Source: Rhodobacter sp. (lineage in GTDB: Bacteria > Pseudomonadota > Alphaproteobacteria > Rhodobacterales > Rhodobacteraceae). Taken from it: a stretch of 64,000 nt of DNA. The position numbers and the translations under genes were made by a program. Of this stretch, positions 1 to 9,089 are shown piece after piece. Position 1 is the first letter of the stretch; every line of letters starts with the position of its first letter. A model generated the notes under the pieces. The model saw only the letters and a list, made by a program, of their open reading frames with translations. It was not told where the DNA came from and made no database searches. The stretch is taken from contig JAIXXB010000010.1 of the NCBI GenBank assembly GCA_027490955.1, forward strand, positions 62,001 to 126,000, given 5' to 3'.

Positions 1-25
1 CTTTAGGCAGAGTAGCAGGCGCAAC

Positions 26-1819
26 ATGATCATGGCAGACGGCCCATTTGGGCGTTTTCTGCGCAGCTTGGCGTTCATTGTCTCGGTGTCGCTGGGCGCG
101 GCGCTGAGCGTTGGATATGCATCTGCCGCACCCGAAGCCTATTACATGATGGATGCGCGCACGGGCGAAACGCTGTTCGAGGATAATGCAGAAACGCCGC
201 TGCACCCTGCGTCGCTGACCAAAATGCTGACCCTCTACATTGCCTTTCAGGAAATCGAGCGGGGCAACCTTAGCCTTGATAGCATGATCACTGTGTCCAA
301 AAACGCGGCAGCCCAGCCCCCATCGCGGTTAGGGCTGAAGGCGGGGCAAAAGATTCAACTGCGCTATCTGATCCGCGCGGCGGCCATCAAATCGGCCAAT
401 GATGCCGCCCAAGCCATTGGCGATGCCATCGGCGGCAGTCAGGCCAAATTTGCCGAACGCATGACGCGCACCGCGCGCGCGTTGGGGATGCGCAATTCTT
501 CGTTCAAAAATGCCTCTGGGCTTACGGCAAAGGGGCATGTGTCCACGGCAAAGGATATGTCCATTCTGGGCCGCCATTTGTTTTACGATTTCCCGCAGTA
601 TTACAATATCTTTTCGCGCCGCCAAACCGATGCGGGCCTGACAGATGTTGCCAATACCAACCGCAAATTTTTGGATTCATACAAAGGCGCGGATGGGATC
701 AAAACAGGATACACCCAGCCTGCAGGTTTTAACCTGACCGCATCGGCGGAACGGGGCGGGGTGCGGCTGATTGCCACGGTGTTTGGCGGTAAATCCACAG
801 ACGATCGCAATGCGAAAATGGCAAAGATGCTCGATCGCGGTTTTGCCAAGGCCAAACGCAATGTCGGCGAACAGCCCCCCGCACCGCCCCAATTTGACAA
901 TGCCGATAACGAATTGCTGGCCAATGCCATGGTCGAAGATGGCCTGCCCCAAGGCGGGCTTGGCAGCGCTGCAAAAACTGTGCGCCAAGTGGTCACGCTG
1001 ACTTCTTCGCCGCGCCCCATGCCGCGCCCCAATTTTTCGGAACTGGCAACAGGCGCGCAAGAGCAAGTTGCCGAAATGGCCGATGGTATCGCGGGAGCCT
1101 TGGCCGAGGTGACGGGCCTTGCGGCATCATCGGCTGATCTGCCCTTTGCCGTGGCCGCAGATGGCACGCCAACAGCCGCCGCCCCCGTTGTGACAGCGCA
1201 AAATGCCCAGCCCTCTACCCTGCGCCCCCTGCCAAGGCCACATAAAATCGCAGATCTTGCACCCGCGCGAAATCCTGCCCAAGTCCCTGCCCAAGATTCT
1301 GTGGCGGCACAGCCCAGTATGGTCGCTGCCGCAGCGCCTGCCCCTGCTGCTGCGACCGATGAAGGCGGCACCACATCGCGCAGCGCCATCGCCCCCGCCG
1401 CCGCCCAACTGGCCAGCCTTGCCCCCGCCGCTGCCCCCATTGCCGAGGTCGCGGCACCCCAGCCGCAGCGGCAGGCCCCGATTTATGATGACCAAGCTGT
1501 TCTGGCCAAAGCCAATGCTGCCGAACCTCCCGCCCCTGAATTGCTGGGCAAGGGCGAAGTCATCACGCGCCTGTCCACGTCAGGCGGCGCGCATTGGGGG
1601 GTGAATATTGGGCGCTTTTCCAGCAGCGATGCCGCCGAACGGATTTTGCTGAAAACACAATTGGTCGAAAGCGCGACCTTGGGCCAAAGCCTGCGCAAAG
1701 TCACCGAAAAGGGCGGCGGGTTTGATGCCAATTTCCTTGGCCTGACTGAAGAGGCCGCAGCCCTTGCCTGCCGCCGCCTGACCGCGCGCGCGATTCCCTG
1801 CATCACCTTGGGGCCATAG
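26..1819 (+). CDS. D-alanyl-D-alanine carboxypeptidase with C-terminal SPOR domain
   Basis: Periplasmic penicillin-binding-protein-type D,D-carboxypeptidase (peptidase S11) that trims the terminal D-Ala from peptidoglycan stem peptides. A signal peptide ends near residue 34 (YASA). The serine-enzyme motifs are all present: SLTK at 63-66, SAN at 123-125 and KTG at 226-228. After the catalytic part (to about residue 270) comes a long Pro/Ala-rich linker, then a SPOR-like module at about 524-597 that would bind denuded glycan at the division site. At 597 residues it is longer than plain DacA-type enzymes because of linker and SPOR, an arrangement usual in Rhodobacteraceae. Two in-frame ATGs (26 and 32) are possible starts. 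Confidence 0.9.
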   Translation: MIMADGPFGRFLRSLAFIVSVSLGAALSVGYASAAPEAYYMMDARTGETLFEDNAETPLHPASLTKMLTLYIAFQEIERGNLSLDSMITVSKNAAAQPPSRLGLKAGQKIQLRYLIRAAAIKSANDAAQAIGDAIGGSQAKFAERMTRTARALGMRNSSFKNASGLTAKGHVSTAKDMSILGRHLFYDFPQYYNIFSRRQTDAGLTDVANTNRKFLDSYKGADGIKTGYTQPAGFNLTASAERGGVRLIATVFGGKSTDDRNAKMAKMLDRGFAKAKRNVGEQPPAPPQFDNADNELLANAMVEDGLPQGGLGSAAKTVRQVVTLTSSPRPMPRPNFSELATGAQEQVAEMADGIAGALAEVTGLAASSADLPFAVAADGTPTAAAPVVTAQNAQPSTLRPLPRPHKIADLAPARNPAQVPAQDSVAAQPSMVAAAAPAPAAATDEGGTTSRSAIAPAAAQLASLAPAAAPIAEVAAPQPQRQAPIYDDQAVLAKANAAEPPAPELLGKGEVITRLSTSGGAHWGVNIGRFSSSDAAERILLKTQLVESATLGQSLRKVTEKGGGFDANFLGLTEEAAALACRRLTARAIPCITLGP

Positions 1820-1889
1820 GCGCCGTATGCAGGCCCATCCCTGCGCCCTGCCGCAGTGACTCAGCGGCATGCCCGCAAAAAAATCTGCC

Positions 1890-2291
1890 CTATTCAGGAT
1901 AGGTGGCGCGGCATTGCTGAATGGCTGCCGCCGCCGTTTTACCCTGCTGGGCGCGCTTTTTCTCTAGGCTGGCCAGTTTCGCACTTTCGGCGGCAAGGTC
2001 TATGGCCACGGGGCGGGTGACTGTTTCAGGCACTGGAACGGGGCACATCTTTGGCTTTGGATTTGGGTATTTGGCCGTGGGCGCTGGCGTACAATCTTGG
2101 AATTCGGTGCGATAGACTGTCTCGCGCGCAAGGCCAAAGCCGCGCTGCAAATTGCCTTCGATGTCGGCAATCAGTTGATCGACCACTTCCATGTCGCGTG
2201 TCGCCTGACTGATGCAGCGCTGCTGTGGGGTGGCGCAGGCGGCCAACAGGGCAAGGAAGGGCAGACTAAGGCACAGTTGCGTCGTTTTCAT
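1890..2291 (-). CDS. small putative lipoprotein
   Basis: A 133-residue predicted lipoprotein of unknown function. It has a short hydrophobic signal with the lipobox LLAAC (cysteine near residue 19). The mature part has several cysteines, a Pro-rich centre (PNPKPKMCPVPVPE) and a C-terminal charged, Ala-rich segment that may form a short coiled coil. It is convergent with the carboxypeptidase gene and separated from hemF by its own upstream region, so it appears monocistronic. No catalytic motif is visible and no function is proposed. Confidence 0.7.
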   Translation of the reverse strand: MKTTQLCLSLPFLALLAACATPQQRCISQATRDMEVVDQLIADIEGNLQRGFGLARETVYRTEFQDCTPAPTAKYPNPKPKMCPVPVPETVTRPVAIDLAAESAKLASLEKKRAQQGKTAAAAIQQCRATYPE

Positions 2292-2417
2292 AGCGATCCC
2301 CGTGATTTACATGGCCTGCACTATAGACCTTTGCGGCTGATATGCCATAACATCAAGGAAATTGACAAGCATCTGTCAGGCTAACGCGACAGATCGCGCG
2401 CAGCACTTGGAGGGATC

Positions 2418-3284
2418 ATGGCCGCAGCTTCAGAATTTGAAACCGAAAAGGCACAGGCCGCAGCGTGGTTTCGTAGCCTGCGCGACCAGATTGTTGCTGC
2501 CTTTGAAGGGTTGGAAGAGCGGTTTGGCACAGGCCCCATCGGGCAGTTCGAAGTATCGGAAACTGCGCGCGATGGTGGCGGTGGCGGGCTGATGAGCGTG
2601 ATGCGCGGTGGGCGCGTGTTTGAAAAGGTGGGGGTCAATGTCTCGGCGGTTCATGGCGAACTTGCCCCGCGCGCGCAAAAGGCCATGGCCGCGCGCGGTG
2701 TGCCGGGGATGGAAAGTGATCCGCGCTTTTGGGCCAGCGGCATCAGTTTGGTCGCCCATATGAAAAACCCACAATCGCCCGCCGTGCATATGAACACCCG
2801 CATGTTTTGGACACCTCATGCATGGTGGTTTGGCGGCGGATCGGACCTGAACCCTGCCATCGAATATGCCGAAGATACCGCCCATTTTCACGCCCAAATG
2901 CGTGCGGCCTGCGATGCGCATAGCCCTGACTATTACCCCAAATTCAAGGCTTGGGCCGATGAATATTTCTTTGTGCCCCATCGCGGGCGCGCGCGCGGTG
3001 TGGGCGGGATTTTCTATGATGATCTGAACACAGGCAATTGGGCGGCGGATTTTGCCTTTACGCAGGCGGTGGGGCGCGCTTTTTTGCCTGCCTTTGTGCC
3101 GTTGGTCGAAAAGCGCTGCATCCAGCCCTTTTCCGAAGCCGACCGCGAGGCGCAGTTGATTCATCGCGGGCTTTATGCCGAATATAACCTTGTCTATGAT
3201 CGTGGCACCAAGTTTGGGCTAGAGACAGGCCATGATGCCAATGCCGTGCTGATGAGCTTGCCGCCCATCGCCAAATGGACATAA
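2418..3284 (+). CDS. hemF: oxygen-dependent coproporphyrinogen III oxidase
   Basis: Catalyses the aerobic oxidative decarboxylation of coproporphyrinogen III to protoporphyrinogen IX in cytoplasmic heme biosynthesis. The family signature WWFGGGSDLNP followed by a conserved acidic/His stretch (DTAHFH) is clear at about residues 135-160, and the C-terminal block YNLVYDRGTKFGLETG is typical of HemF. Length 288 aa is in the family range. hemE, an earlier pathway enzyme, lies 0.6 kb away on the opposite strand, so the two heme genes are neighbours but not co-transcribed. Confidence 0.95.
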   Translation: MAAASEFETEKAQAAAWFRSLRDQIVAAFEGLEERFGTGPIGQFEVSETARDGGGGGLMSVMRGGRVFEKVGVNVSAVHGELAPRAQKAMAARGVPGMESDPRFWASGISLVAHMKNPQSPAVHMNTRMFWTPHAWWFGGGSDLNPAIEYAEDTAHFHAQMRAACDAHSPDYYPKFKAWADEYFFVPHRGRARGVGGIFYDDLNTGNWAADFAFTQAVGRAFLPAFVPLVEKRCIQPFSEADREAQLIHRGLYAEYNLVYDRGTKFGLETGHDANAVLMSLPPIAKWT

Positions 3285-3291
3285 CCGCCAA

Positions 3292-3903
3292 GTGCAGATC
3301 AGCGCCGCATTGGCCTTTACACTGGCCGCAATCGCCATTGAACTGACACCTGGCCCCAATATGGTTTGGCTGGCTTTGGTCGCTTTGACCGAAGGGCGGC
3401 GGGCGGGCCTTGCCGCTGTCGCGGGGGTGGGGACGGGCCTTGCCTTGGTTGGCACAGCGGTCAGCTTTGGTTTGGGCGCGCTGGTGGAAAGCAGCCCTGC
3501 CGCCTATCAGACGCTGCGCTTTGCGGGCATTGGATATCTGTTGTGGCTGGCATGGGAGGCGTGGCGCAGCACAGGCCAAGCGCAAGACAGCGCGCCGCAG
3601 GGCAAGACCAGCTTTGCCCGACATTTTCTGCGCGGCGTGGTCACCAATGTGCTTAATCCCAAGGCATTTTTGTTCTATGTGGCTATTTTGCCTGCATTTT
3701 TGTCGCCCAGCCCACCTGCCAGTGCAACGGCCATCCTCTGCGCTATTTATGTGATCGTCGCGACCACCATTCATGCGGGCATCGTGCTTGCCGCCAATGC
3801 CGCGCGCGAGATTTTGCACGCGGATGCACATATGAAAACTGTGGGGCGCGTGTCGTCGGCAGTGCTGGTTGTGCTGGCGGTTTGGCTGCTGCTAAAGACC
3901 TAG
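3292..3903 (+). CDS. LysE-family amino acid exporter
   Basis: Inner-membrane exporter of the LysE/RhtB family, probably exporting an amino acid or a related metabolite; the substrate cannot be read from sequence. The family signature [13 protein letters not shown] follows the first transmembrane segment, and about six hydrophobic segments fill its 203 residues. It starts with GTG only 7 bases after the hemF stop, with no clear ribosome binding site of its own, which suggests translational coupling. Its stop codon overlaps the stop of the convergent hemE by three bases. Confidence 0.85.
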   Translation: MQISAALAFTLAAIAIELTPGPNMVWLALVALTEGRRAGLAAVAGVGTGLALVGTAVSFGLGALVESSPAAYQTLRFAGIGYLLWLAWEAWRSTGQAQDSAPQGKTSFARHFLRGVVTNVLNPKAFLFYVAILPAFLSPSPPASATAILCAIYVIVATTIHAGIVLAANAAREILHADAHMKTVGRVSSAVLVVLAVWLLLKT

Positions 3904-4931
3904 CTTCCCCTGACCGCCTCGATCATCCGCGTCACGTTATCGGGGCTTGCGTCGGGCGTAATCCCATGGCCAAGGTTGAAAATATGCGGGCCGTTCTTGA
4001 ACGCCTGCACCACACGGCGCGTCTCGCGCACAAGCGCATCGCCACCCGTGACCATATGTTCGGGGGCAAGGTTACCCTGCACGCAGCCCGACACTTGCAC
4101 ATGCTCGGCCGCCCATTCGGGGCTGACGGAATTGTCGATGGCCACGCAATTAGCCCCTGTTGCCTGCGCAAAGCCGATATACCCAAGCCCCGCCTCGCGC
4201 GGGAAGGCGATGATAGGCAGGTTGGGGTGGCGTGCCTTCAGCGCGGCGATAATCTTGGCCGCTGGCTTTACCGCGAAATCGGTGAAATCTTGCCCCTTTA
4301 GGCTGCCTGCCCAACTGTCAAACAGTTTCACCACCTCGGCCCCTGCCGAAACCTGCATCGAAAGATATTCGACAGTCGCATCTGAAATTGCATCAATCAG
4401 CCCCGCAAACGTGGCACGATCTGCCGCTTTCAGCGCATGTGCTGGCCCTTGGTCAGGCGTGCCGCGCCCTGCAATCATATAGCTGGCCACAGTCCAAGGC
4501 GCGCCTGCAAAGCCGATCAGCGTGGTTTCGCGCGGAAGTTCGCGCGCCAGAATCCGCACCGTTTCATAAATGGGGGCCAGCGTGTCGTGTATGTCATCTT
4601 TGCCGCGCAGGGCGGCCAGTTCGGCAGGGGTGGTTAGGGTAGACAGGCGCGGCCCTTCGCCATTTTCAAACCACAGTTTGGCGCCCAAGGCCTGCGGCAG
4701 CAGCAAGATATCGGCAAAAAGAATGGCCGCATCAAACCCATAGCGGCGGATTGGTTGCAGCGTCACCTCTGCGGCCAATTCCGAATTATAGCACAGCGAT
4801 AGAAAATCGCCCGCCTGCGCACGGATGGCGCGGTATTCGGGCAGATAGCGGCCCGCTTGGCGCATCATCCAAATTGGGGGGGTCGGCAGCACTTCGCCGC
4901 GCAGGGCGCGCAAAATCGTCTTATCAGTCAT
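3900..4931 (-). CDS. hemE: uroporphyrinogen decarboxylase
   Basis: Removes the four acetate carboxyls of uroporphyrinogen III to give coproporphyrinogen III in tetrapyrrole synthesis (cytoplasm). Signature 1 is near the N terminus ([16 protein letters not shown]) and signature 2 lies around residue 130 ([14 protein letters not shown]). With the ATG at 4931 the product has 343 residues, the usual length; the longer in-frame extension upstream lacks family similarity. It is convergent with the LysE gene. Confidence 0.95.
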   Translation of the reverse strand: MTDKTILRALRGEVLPTPPIWMMRQAGRYLPEYRAIRAQAGDFLSLCYNSELAAEVTLQPIRRYGFDAAILFADILLLPQALGAKLWFENGEGPRLSTLTTPAELAALRGKDDIHDTLAPIYETVRILARELPRETTLIGFAGAPWTVASYMIAGRGTPDQGPAHALKAADRATFAGLIDAISDATVEYLSMQVSAGAEVVKLFDSWAGSLKGQDFTDFAVKPAAKIIAALKARHPNLPIIAFPREAGLGYIGFAQATGANCVAIDNSVSPEWAAEHVQVSGCVQGNLAPEHMVTGGDALVRETRRVVQAFKNGPHIFNLGHGITPDASPDNVTRMIEAVRGS

Positions 4932-5003
4932 CACAGTCTCCGTTTTGCGCATCTTGAGGGGTGGGCGGGTCTTGTCAAGCCGCGCCGACAAGCTATGTCA
5001 AGT

Positions 5004-6227
5004 TTATCTGACAGTCTGCGCCTTTGGCGGCACAAGCCAGCCTGTGCGATCTGCCCAATACAGGGCCAATGCCCCGCCCAAGGCAAGGGTAAATCCCATA
5101 ATGGCAACAGTTTGATAGCTGCCAATCGCCATTCCAACGGCAAAGGCAGATGCGCCCAAAACATCGGCCACCAGCTTTTGCAAAGCCAGCATCGCGCTTG
5201 CCCCGCCGGGCCTGTCTTGCAGCAGGTCTTGGTAATAGGTGATCGACAACCCGATAAAGGCCGTGCCGCCAACCCCTGCAATCAGCGCGCCCAGCCACAG
5301 CCACGCCGTATCGGCCCAAATTGGCATCATCAGCACATGCAGCCCATAGGCGGCAGCCCCAATCGCAATCAGTGTGCTGCGCGAGATATGGCCAGCAAGG
5401 CGGGGCAGCAAGATCAGGCAAGGCACCTCTACCCCCGCGACCAACCCGACATACAGCGCCACATCCGAGGCATCACGAACAGGCGAGGCTTCGAACACCA
5501 GCCCAATCAGCACAAAATATAGCATTGCGGCGGCATTGATGGCCCCAAACATCATCAGACGCGAGGCGACATGCGGATGGGCCAGCTCTTTGAGGGCCGC
5601 GCGCAGGTTCAGCCCCGAAGGGCGGTCTTCCCATGTGACCTGTGCGCCGCGCGGCCACATGAACCACAGCATCGCCAGCACGGCCAAAGCGGCAATCAGC
5701 GAAGAGTCATAAACCCACATCACATCCACGCCTGCGCCAAAGGCGAATGTCCAAAACAAGAGCATCGCCATAAAGGCCAGCGACATGCCCGAACGGATGA
5801 TGCCCAAAACCCCATCTGCCGCGCCGGGCGCTTGCGGCCCCGCAAGCCGCGCCAAAGCAAAGATCTGCCCATAGAGCGCCGATCCCAAGGGAAACAAAAA
5901 CGCATGGCACAGCACCAGCGCAAGGGCCGAAGGGGCAACAGTCATCATCCCAAGGCCCAAAACACTGGCCAGCGCTGTCAGCACAGCAATTTTGGACCTG
6001 CGCCCGCGCTGATCGCCCAGCACCCCCATCAACACCGCCGAGGACACCGCCACCACAGCCGCCGCTGTCAAAATCAGCGCATAGGTGCCCTCTGACACGC
6101 CAATCCGTTCAATCGCCACCAGCGAGATATAGGGCGCAATCGAGGCATTCATCACCCCCAGCCCCAGCATGGCAAAGGCCGCAAGCCGCAGGGCGGGGCT
6201 GCGCAAAATCATTTGGGTTGGGGTCAT
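5004..6227 (-). CDS. MFS transporter
   Basis: Major facilitator superfamily membrane protein of 407 residues with about 12 hydrophobic segments and the MFS loop motif GDQRGRRSKI after the second segment. The overall look resembles sugar-efflux (SetA-like) transporters, but the substrate is not determined. It is the last gene of a three-gene minus-strand operon: TesA-like esterase, FAD-linked oxidase, MFS. Its ATG is only 3 bases downstream of the stop of the oxidase gene. Confidence 0.8.
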   Translation of the reverse strand: MTPTQMILRSPALRLAAFAMLGLGVMNASIAPYISLVAIERIGVSEGTYALILTAAAVVAVSSAVLMGVLGDQRGRRSKIAVLTALASVLGLGMMTVAPSALALVLCHAFLFPLGSALYGQIFALARLAGPQAPGAADGVLGIIRSGMSLAFMAMLLFWTFAFGAGVDVMWVYDSSLIAALAVLAMLWFMWPRGAQVTWEDRPSGLNLRAALKELAHPHVASRLMMFGAINAAAMLYFVLIGLVFEASPVRDASDVALYVGLVAGVEVPCLILLPRLAGHISRSTLIAIGAAAYGLHVLMMPIWADTAWLWLGALIAGVGGTAFIGLSITYYQDLLQDRPGGASAMLALQKLVADVLGASAFAVGMAIGSYQTVAIMGFTLALGGALALYWADRTGWLVPPKAQTVR

Positions 6228-6230
6228 CTC

Positions 6231-7652
6231 TTAAATCTCTTTGGCGGGAATAACTTTGCCGGGGTTCAAAATACCCTGCGGATCAAGCGCGGCCTTTATG
6301 CTGCGCATCACATCCAGCGCCACCCCATCTTTGCGCCGCGCCATGGAGTTTAGCTTCATCAACCCCACACCATGTTCGGCGGAAAATGATCCGCCCAAGG
6401 CGGCAACTTCGTCTTCGACCGCTTCGACAAGCGCCTCGTGCAGCGCGCTGTCATGGCTGGGCGGGTAAAGCGAGTAATGCAGGTTGCCATCGCCCAAATG
6501 GGCTACGGCGACGCTATAGGTATCGGGCGCGATTTGCGGCAGGCGCGCCTCGATTCGCTGCAAAAACAGCGCAATTTTGTCCAGTGGCAGGCAGATATCT
6601 GTGTCCACACTGGGCTGCACAGCCTGCATGACCTGCGCTGCCGCCTCGCGCCGCGTCCACATGTCCAGCCGCTGCGCTTCGGATTGGGCGATGATGGCGT
6701 CTTGCACACGGCCATCTTCCAGCATCGGTGCCAGCGCCGCTTCTAACAGGGCGGCCATCGGCAGGCTGCCATCGTCGTTTGGTGCGCTGTCATCGGGGCG
6801 CAATGCGCCCAATTCGACCAAAATGGTGATCGGATAGGTGCGATCAAACGGCGCGCGCAGGTCGGGGCGGATTTGGGCGGTGCGGGCAATGTAACTGGCA
6901 GGCATGTATTCAAAAGCCTCGACCATGCCGCCGCTGGCTGCCTGCAAATGGTTCAGCAAATCCAGCGCATCGGGCAAACTGCGCAGCGCCAGCGTGGCCG
7001 TGGCATAGGCGCGCGGTTTGGGCACCAACCGCATCACCGCCGCTGTGATAATGCCCAGCGTGCCCTCGGCCCCGATGAACATCTGTTTTAGATCATAGCC
7101 CGAATTGTCTTTGTGCAGCGCGCTCATCAGGTTCAAGATGCGCCCGTCTGCCAGCACCACTTCTAGCCCCAAACACAGCCCGCGCGTGCTGCCATAGCGC
7201 AGCACATTGGACCCGCCCGCATTGGTGGACAGCACCCCCCCAATCATCGCCGAACCGCGCGCACCAAACCACAGGGGAAAATACAGGCCCAAGGCATCCG
7301 CCGCCTCATGCAAGCGCGAGACAATCACCCCCGCCTCGACAATGGCGATGCGGGCATCCGCGCGCAATTCGCGTATGGCGGTCAGGCGCTCCAATGACAA
7401 CATGATCCCGCCATCGGTATGGATCGCCCCCGTGATCCCCGACCGCCCCCCCGTGGGCACGATTGCAACGCCGTGCTCAGAGGCGATTTTTAGGCAGGCG
7501 CTGACCTCGGCCGTATTGGCAGGGCGCAGCACTGCTGCGGGGTTGGCGGTGTAATGGGTCGTAGGCTCGTGGCAATAGGGCGCGCAATCCGCCCCTTGCA
7601 AGACATGCGCCGCGCCAATGGCCGCCGCAAAGGCCGCAATCGCCGTGGTCAT
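6231..7652 (-). CDS. FAD-linked 2-hydroxyacid oxidase/dehydrogenase (GlcD/D-LDH type)
   Basis: Flavoprotein of the FAD-binding type 4 (PCMH) family that oxidises a D-2-hydroxyacid such as D-lactate, glycolate or D-2-hydroxyglutarate; the exact substrate is undetermined. The FAD-binding core motif PTGGRSGITGA is near residue 65, and the C-terminal GlcD-type block HLGDGNLHYSLY plus SAEHGVGLMK supplies the catalytic His region. 473 residues is normal for stand-alone D-lactate dehydrogenases. Its ATG overlaps the stop of the upstream esterase gene by four bases (ATGA), so the two are translationally coupled. Confidence 0.85.
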   Translation of the reverse strand: MTTAIAAFAAAIGAAHVLQGADCAPYCHEPTTHYTANPAAVLRPANTAEVSACLKIASEHGVAIVPTGGRSGITGAIHTDGGIMLSLERLTAIRELRADARIAIVEAGVIVSRLHEAADALGLYFPLWFGARGSAMIGGVLSTNAGGSNVLRYGSTRGLCLGLEVVLADGRILNLMSALHKDNSGYDLKQMFIGAEGTLGIITAAVMRLVPKPRAYATATLALRSLPDALDLLNHLQAASGGMVEAFEYMPASYIARTAQIRPDLRAPFDRTYPITILVELGALRPDDSAPNDDGSLPMAALLEAALAPMLEDGRVQDAIIAQSEAQRLDMWTRREAAAQVMQAVQPSVDTDICLPLDKIALFLQRIEARLPQIAPDTYSVAVAHLGDGNLHYSLYPPSHDSALHEALVEAVEDEVAALGGSFSAEHGVGLMKLNSMARRKDGVALDVMRSIKAALDPQGILNPGKVIPAKEI

Positions 7653-8329
7653 TTTGCGGCAGCTTTCGCCACCAGTGCGCGGATTTGTGGGCCATGACCC
7701 TCGACCAGTTTGGCCACACCTTCGGCATTGGGATGGATGTCATCCTCTTGCATAAAGGGACGCGCCGCGCTGGGGTCTGGATTGCCCCCCGTGATTGGGG
7801 TGAAATAGGGCGGGGTGATGTCTGCGCCATATTTGGCGGCGATGTCGGGGTAAATGGCATCAAAGGCGGCTTTGTAATCGGCACCATAATTGGGCGGGGC
7901 GATCATGGCCACAATCAGCATAGGCAGGCCTTTGGCCGCGATGGTACCTGCGATTTTGTCCATATTGGCGCGGGTCTGTTCTGGTGGCAGGCCGCGCAGC
8001 AGATCATTGCCGCCAAGATTGACAATCACCGCGTCCACATCATCGGTCAGCGTCCAATCAATCCGCGCCGCGCCGCCCGCCGTGGTATCACCTGACACGC
8101 CTGCATTGATCACGACAACGTCATCACCTGCCGCTGTCAAATAGGCTTGCAACTGGGGCACAAAGCCCTGTTCCTGCGGCAAACCATAGCCTTGGGTCAA
8201 ACTATCGCCAAAGGCGACTAGTGTTTTGGTCTGTGCCTGCGCAGCGAGACTTGGGCCAATCAGAAAAAACACCAGCGCCAAGCAACGGAAAACGACAGGT
8301 CCAGCGTTGTAAAGGGGCAAAAGCGGCAT
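7649..8329 (-). CDS. tesA: TesA-like GDSL esterase/lysophospholipase
   Basis: Secreted SGNH hydrolase, probably a periplasmic arylesterase/lysophospholipase/thioesterase like E. coli TesA. A signal peptide (FRCLALVFFLIGPSLAAQA) is followed by block I GDSLTQGYG (nucleophile Ser), block III GGNDLLRGLPP and block V DDIHPNAEG (Asp-His pair). The start chosen at 8329 gives 226 residues and places the signal sequence at the N terminus; longer extensions run into the divergent ABC gene. As in E. coli, it stands divergent to a ybbA/ybbP-type pair, with fewer than 30 bases between the two starts. Confidence 0.85.
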   Translation of the reverse strand: MPLLPLYNAGPVVFRCLALVFFLIGPSLAAQAQTKTLVAFGDSLTQGYGLPQEQGFVPQLQAYLTAAGDDVVVINAGVSGDTTAGGAARIDWTLTDDVDAVIVNLGGNDLLRGLPPEQTRANMDKIAGTIAAKGLPMLIVAMIAPPNYGADYKAAFDAIYPDIAAKYGADITPPYFTPITGGNPDPSAARPFMQEDDIHPNAEGVAKLVEGHGPQIRALVAKAAAK

Positions 8330-8357
8330 AGATGGAGCGAAAGTGATGGAGTTGGGC

Positions 8358-9089
8358 ATGATGACCGATACAGTTCTAAGCATGAAAGACGTTGGCCTAA
8401 CCTTGGCGGGAAATGCGGGCAATGTCGAGATATTGAAGAACATTTCCCTTGATATAAAGCGAGGCGAGACGATTGGAATGGTCGGCCCCTCGGGTTCGGG
8501 CAAATCATCGCTTTTGATGCTGATGGGTGGGCTGGAACGGGCCACAGCGGGGCAGATCACCGCGCTGGACGAAGATATCAGCGATATGAACGAAGACCAG
8601 CTTGCGCGGTTTCGGCGCGGGCGCATGGGGGTGGTGTTTCAGTCGTTTCATTTGATCCCCACGATGACCGCGCTGGAAAATGTTGCCATGCCCATGGAAA
8701 TTGCAGGCGCGCCCGATGCCTTTGACCGCGCCCGTGACGAGTTGGCCGCCGTGGGCCTGCGCGCGCGGATGGATCACTACCCTGCGCAACTGTCAGGCGG
8801 CGAGCAGCAGCGCGTCGCGCTGGCCCGCGCCGCTGCCCCGCGCCCAGCCATTTTGCTGGCAGATGAGCCAACGGGTAATCTCGACAGCGTCAACGGCGCG
8901 GCCATTATGGATTTGATCTTTGGCCTACAAAGCCGCCATGGCGCGACTTTGATCATGGTCACCCATGCCCCCGAATTGGCAGCCCGCTGCGCACGCACCA
9001 TCCGTTTGGTCGATGGGCGCATTGCCGAAGACAGCGCTGGCACCAGCGGCACTGCCAAAAGCGCCGCCAAAGCACAGGTGATGGCATGA
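8358..9089 (+). CDS. ybbA: ABC transporter ATPase (YbbA-like, LolD family)
   Basis: ATP-binding subunit of a MacB/LolD-class ABC system. Walker A GPSGSGKSS, signature LSGGEQQRVALARA and Walker B ILLADEPTGN are intact in about 243 residues. The start at 8358 (or the adjacent ATG at 8361) is preferred because a GGAG lies six bases upstream; GTG 8343 and ATG 8346 are also in frame. It overlaps its permease gene by four bases. With the divergent TesA gene this reproduces the tesA-ybbA-ybbP neighbourhood of enterobacteria, so YbbA is a better reading than LolD. Confidence 0.9.
   Translation: MMTDTVLSMKDVGLTLAGNAGNVEILKNISLDIKRGETIGMVGPSGSGKSSLLMLMGGLERATAGQITALDEDISDMNEDQLARFRRGRMGVVFQSFHLIPTMTALENVAMPMEIAGAPDAFDRARDELAAVGLRARMDHYPAQLSGGEQQRVALARAAAPRPAILLADEPTGNLDSVNGAAIMDLIFGLQSRHGATLIMVTHAPELAARCARTIRLVDGRIAEDSAGTSGTAKSAAKAQVMA

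Noticed and set aside
601-1495. Long minus-strand reading frames opposite the carboxypeptidase linker
   Set aside because: Shadow frames caused by the GC-rich Pro/Ala linker; no start signals or domain features.
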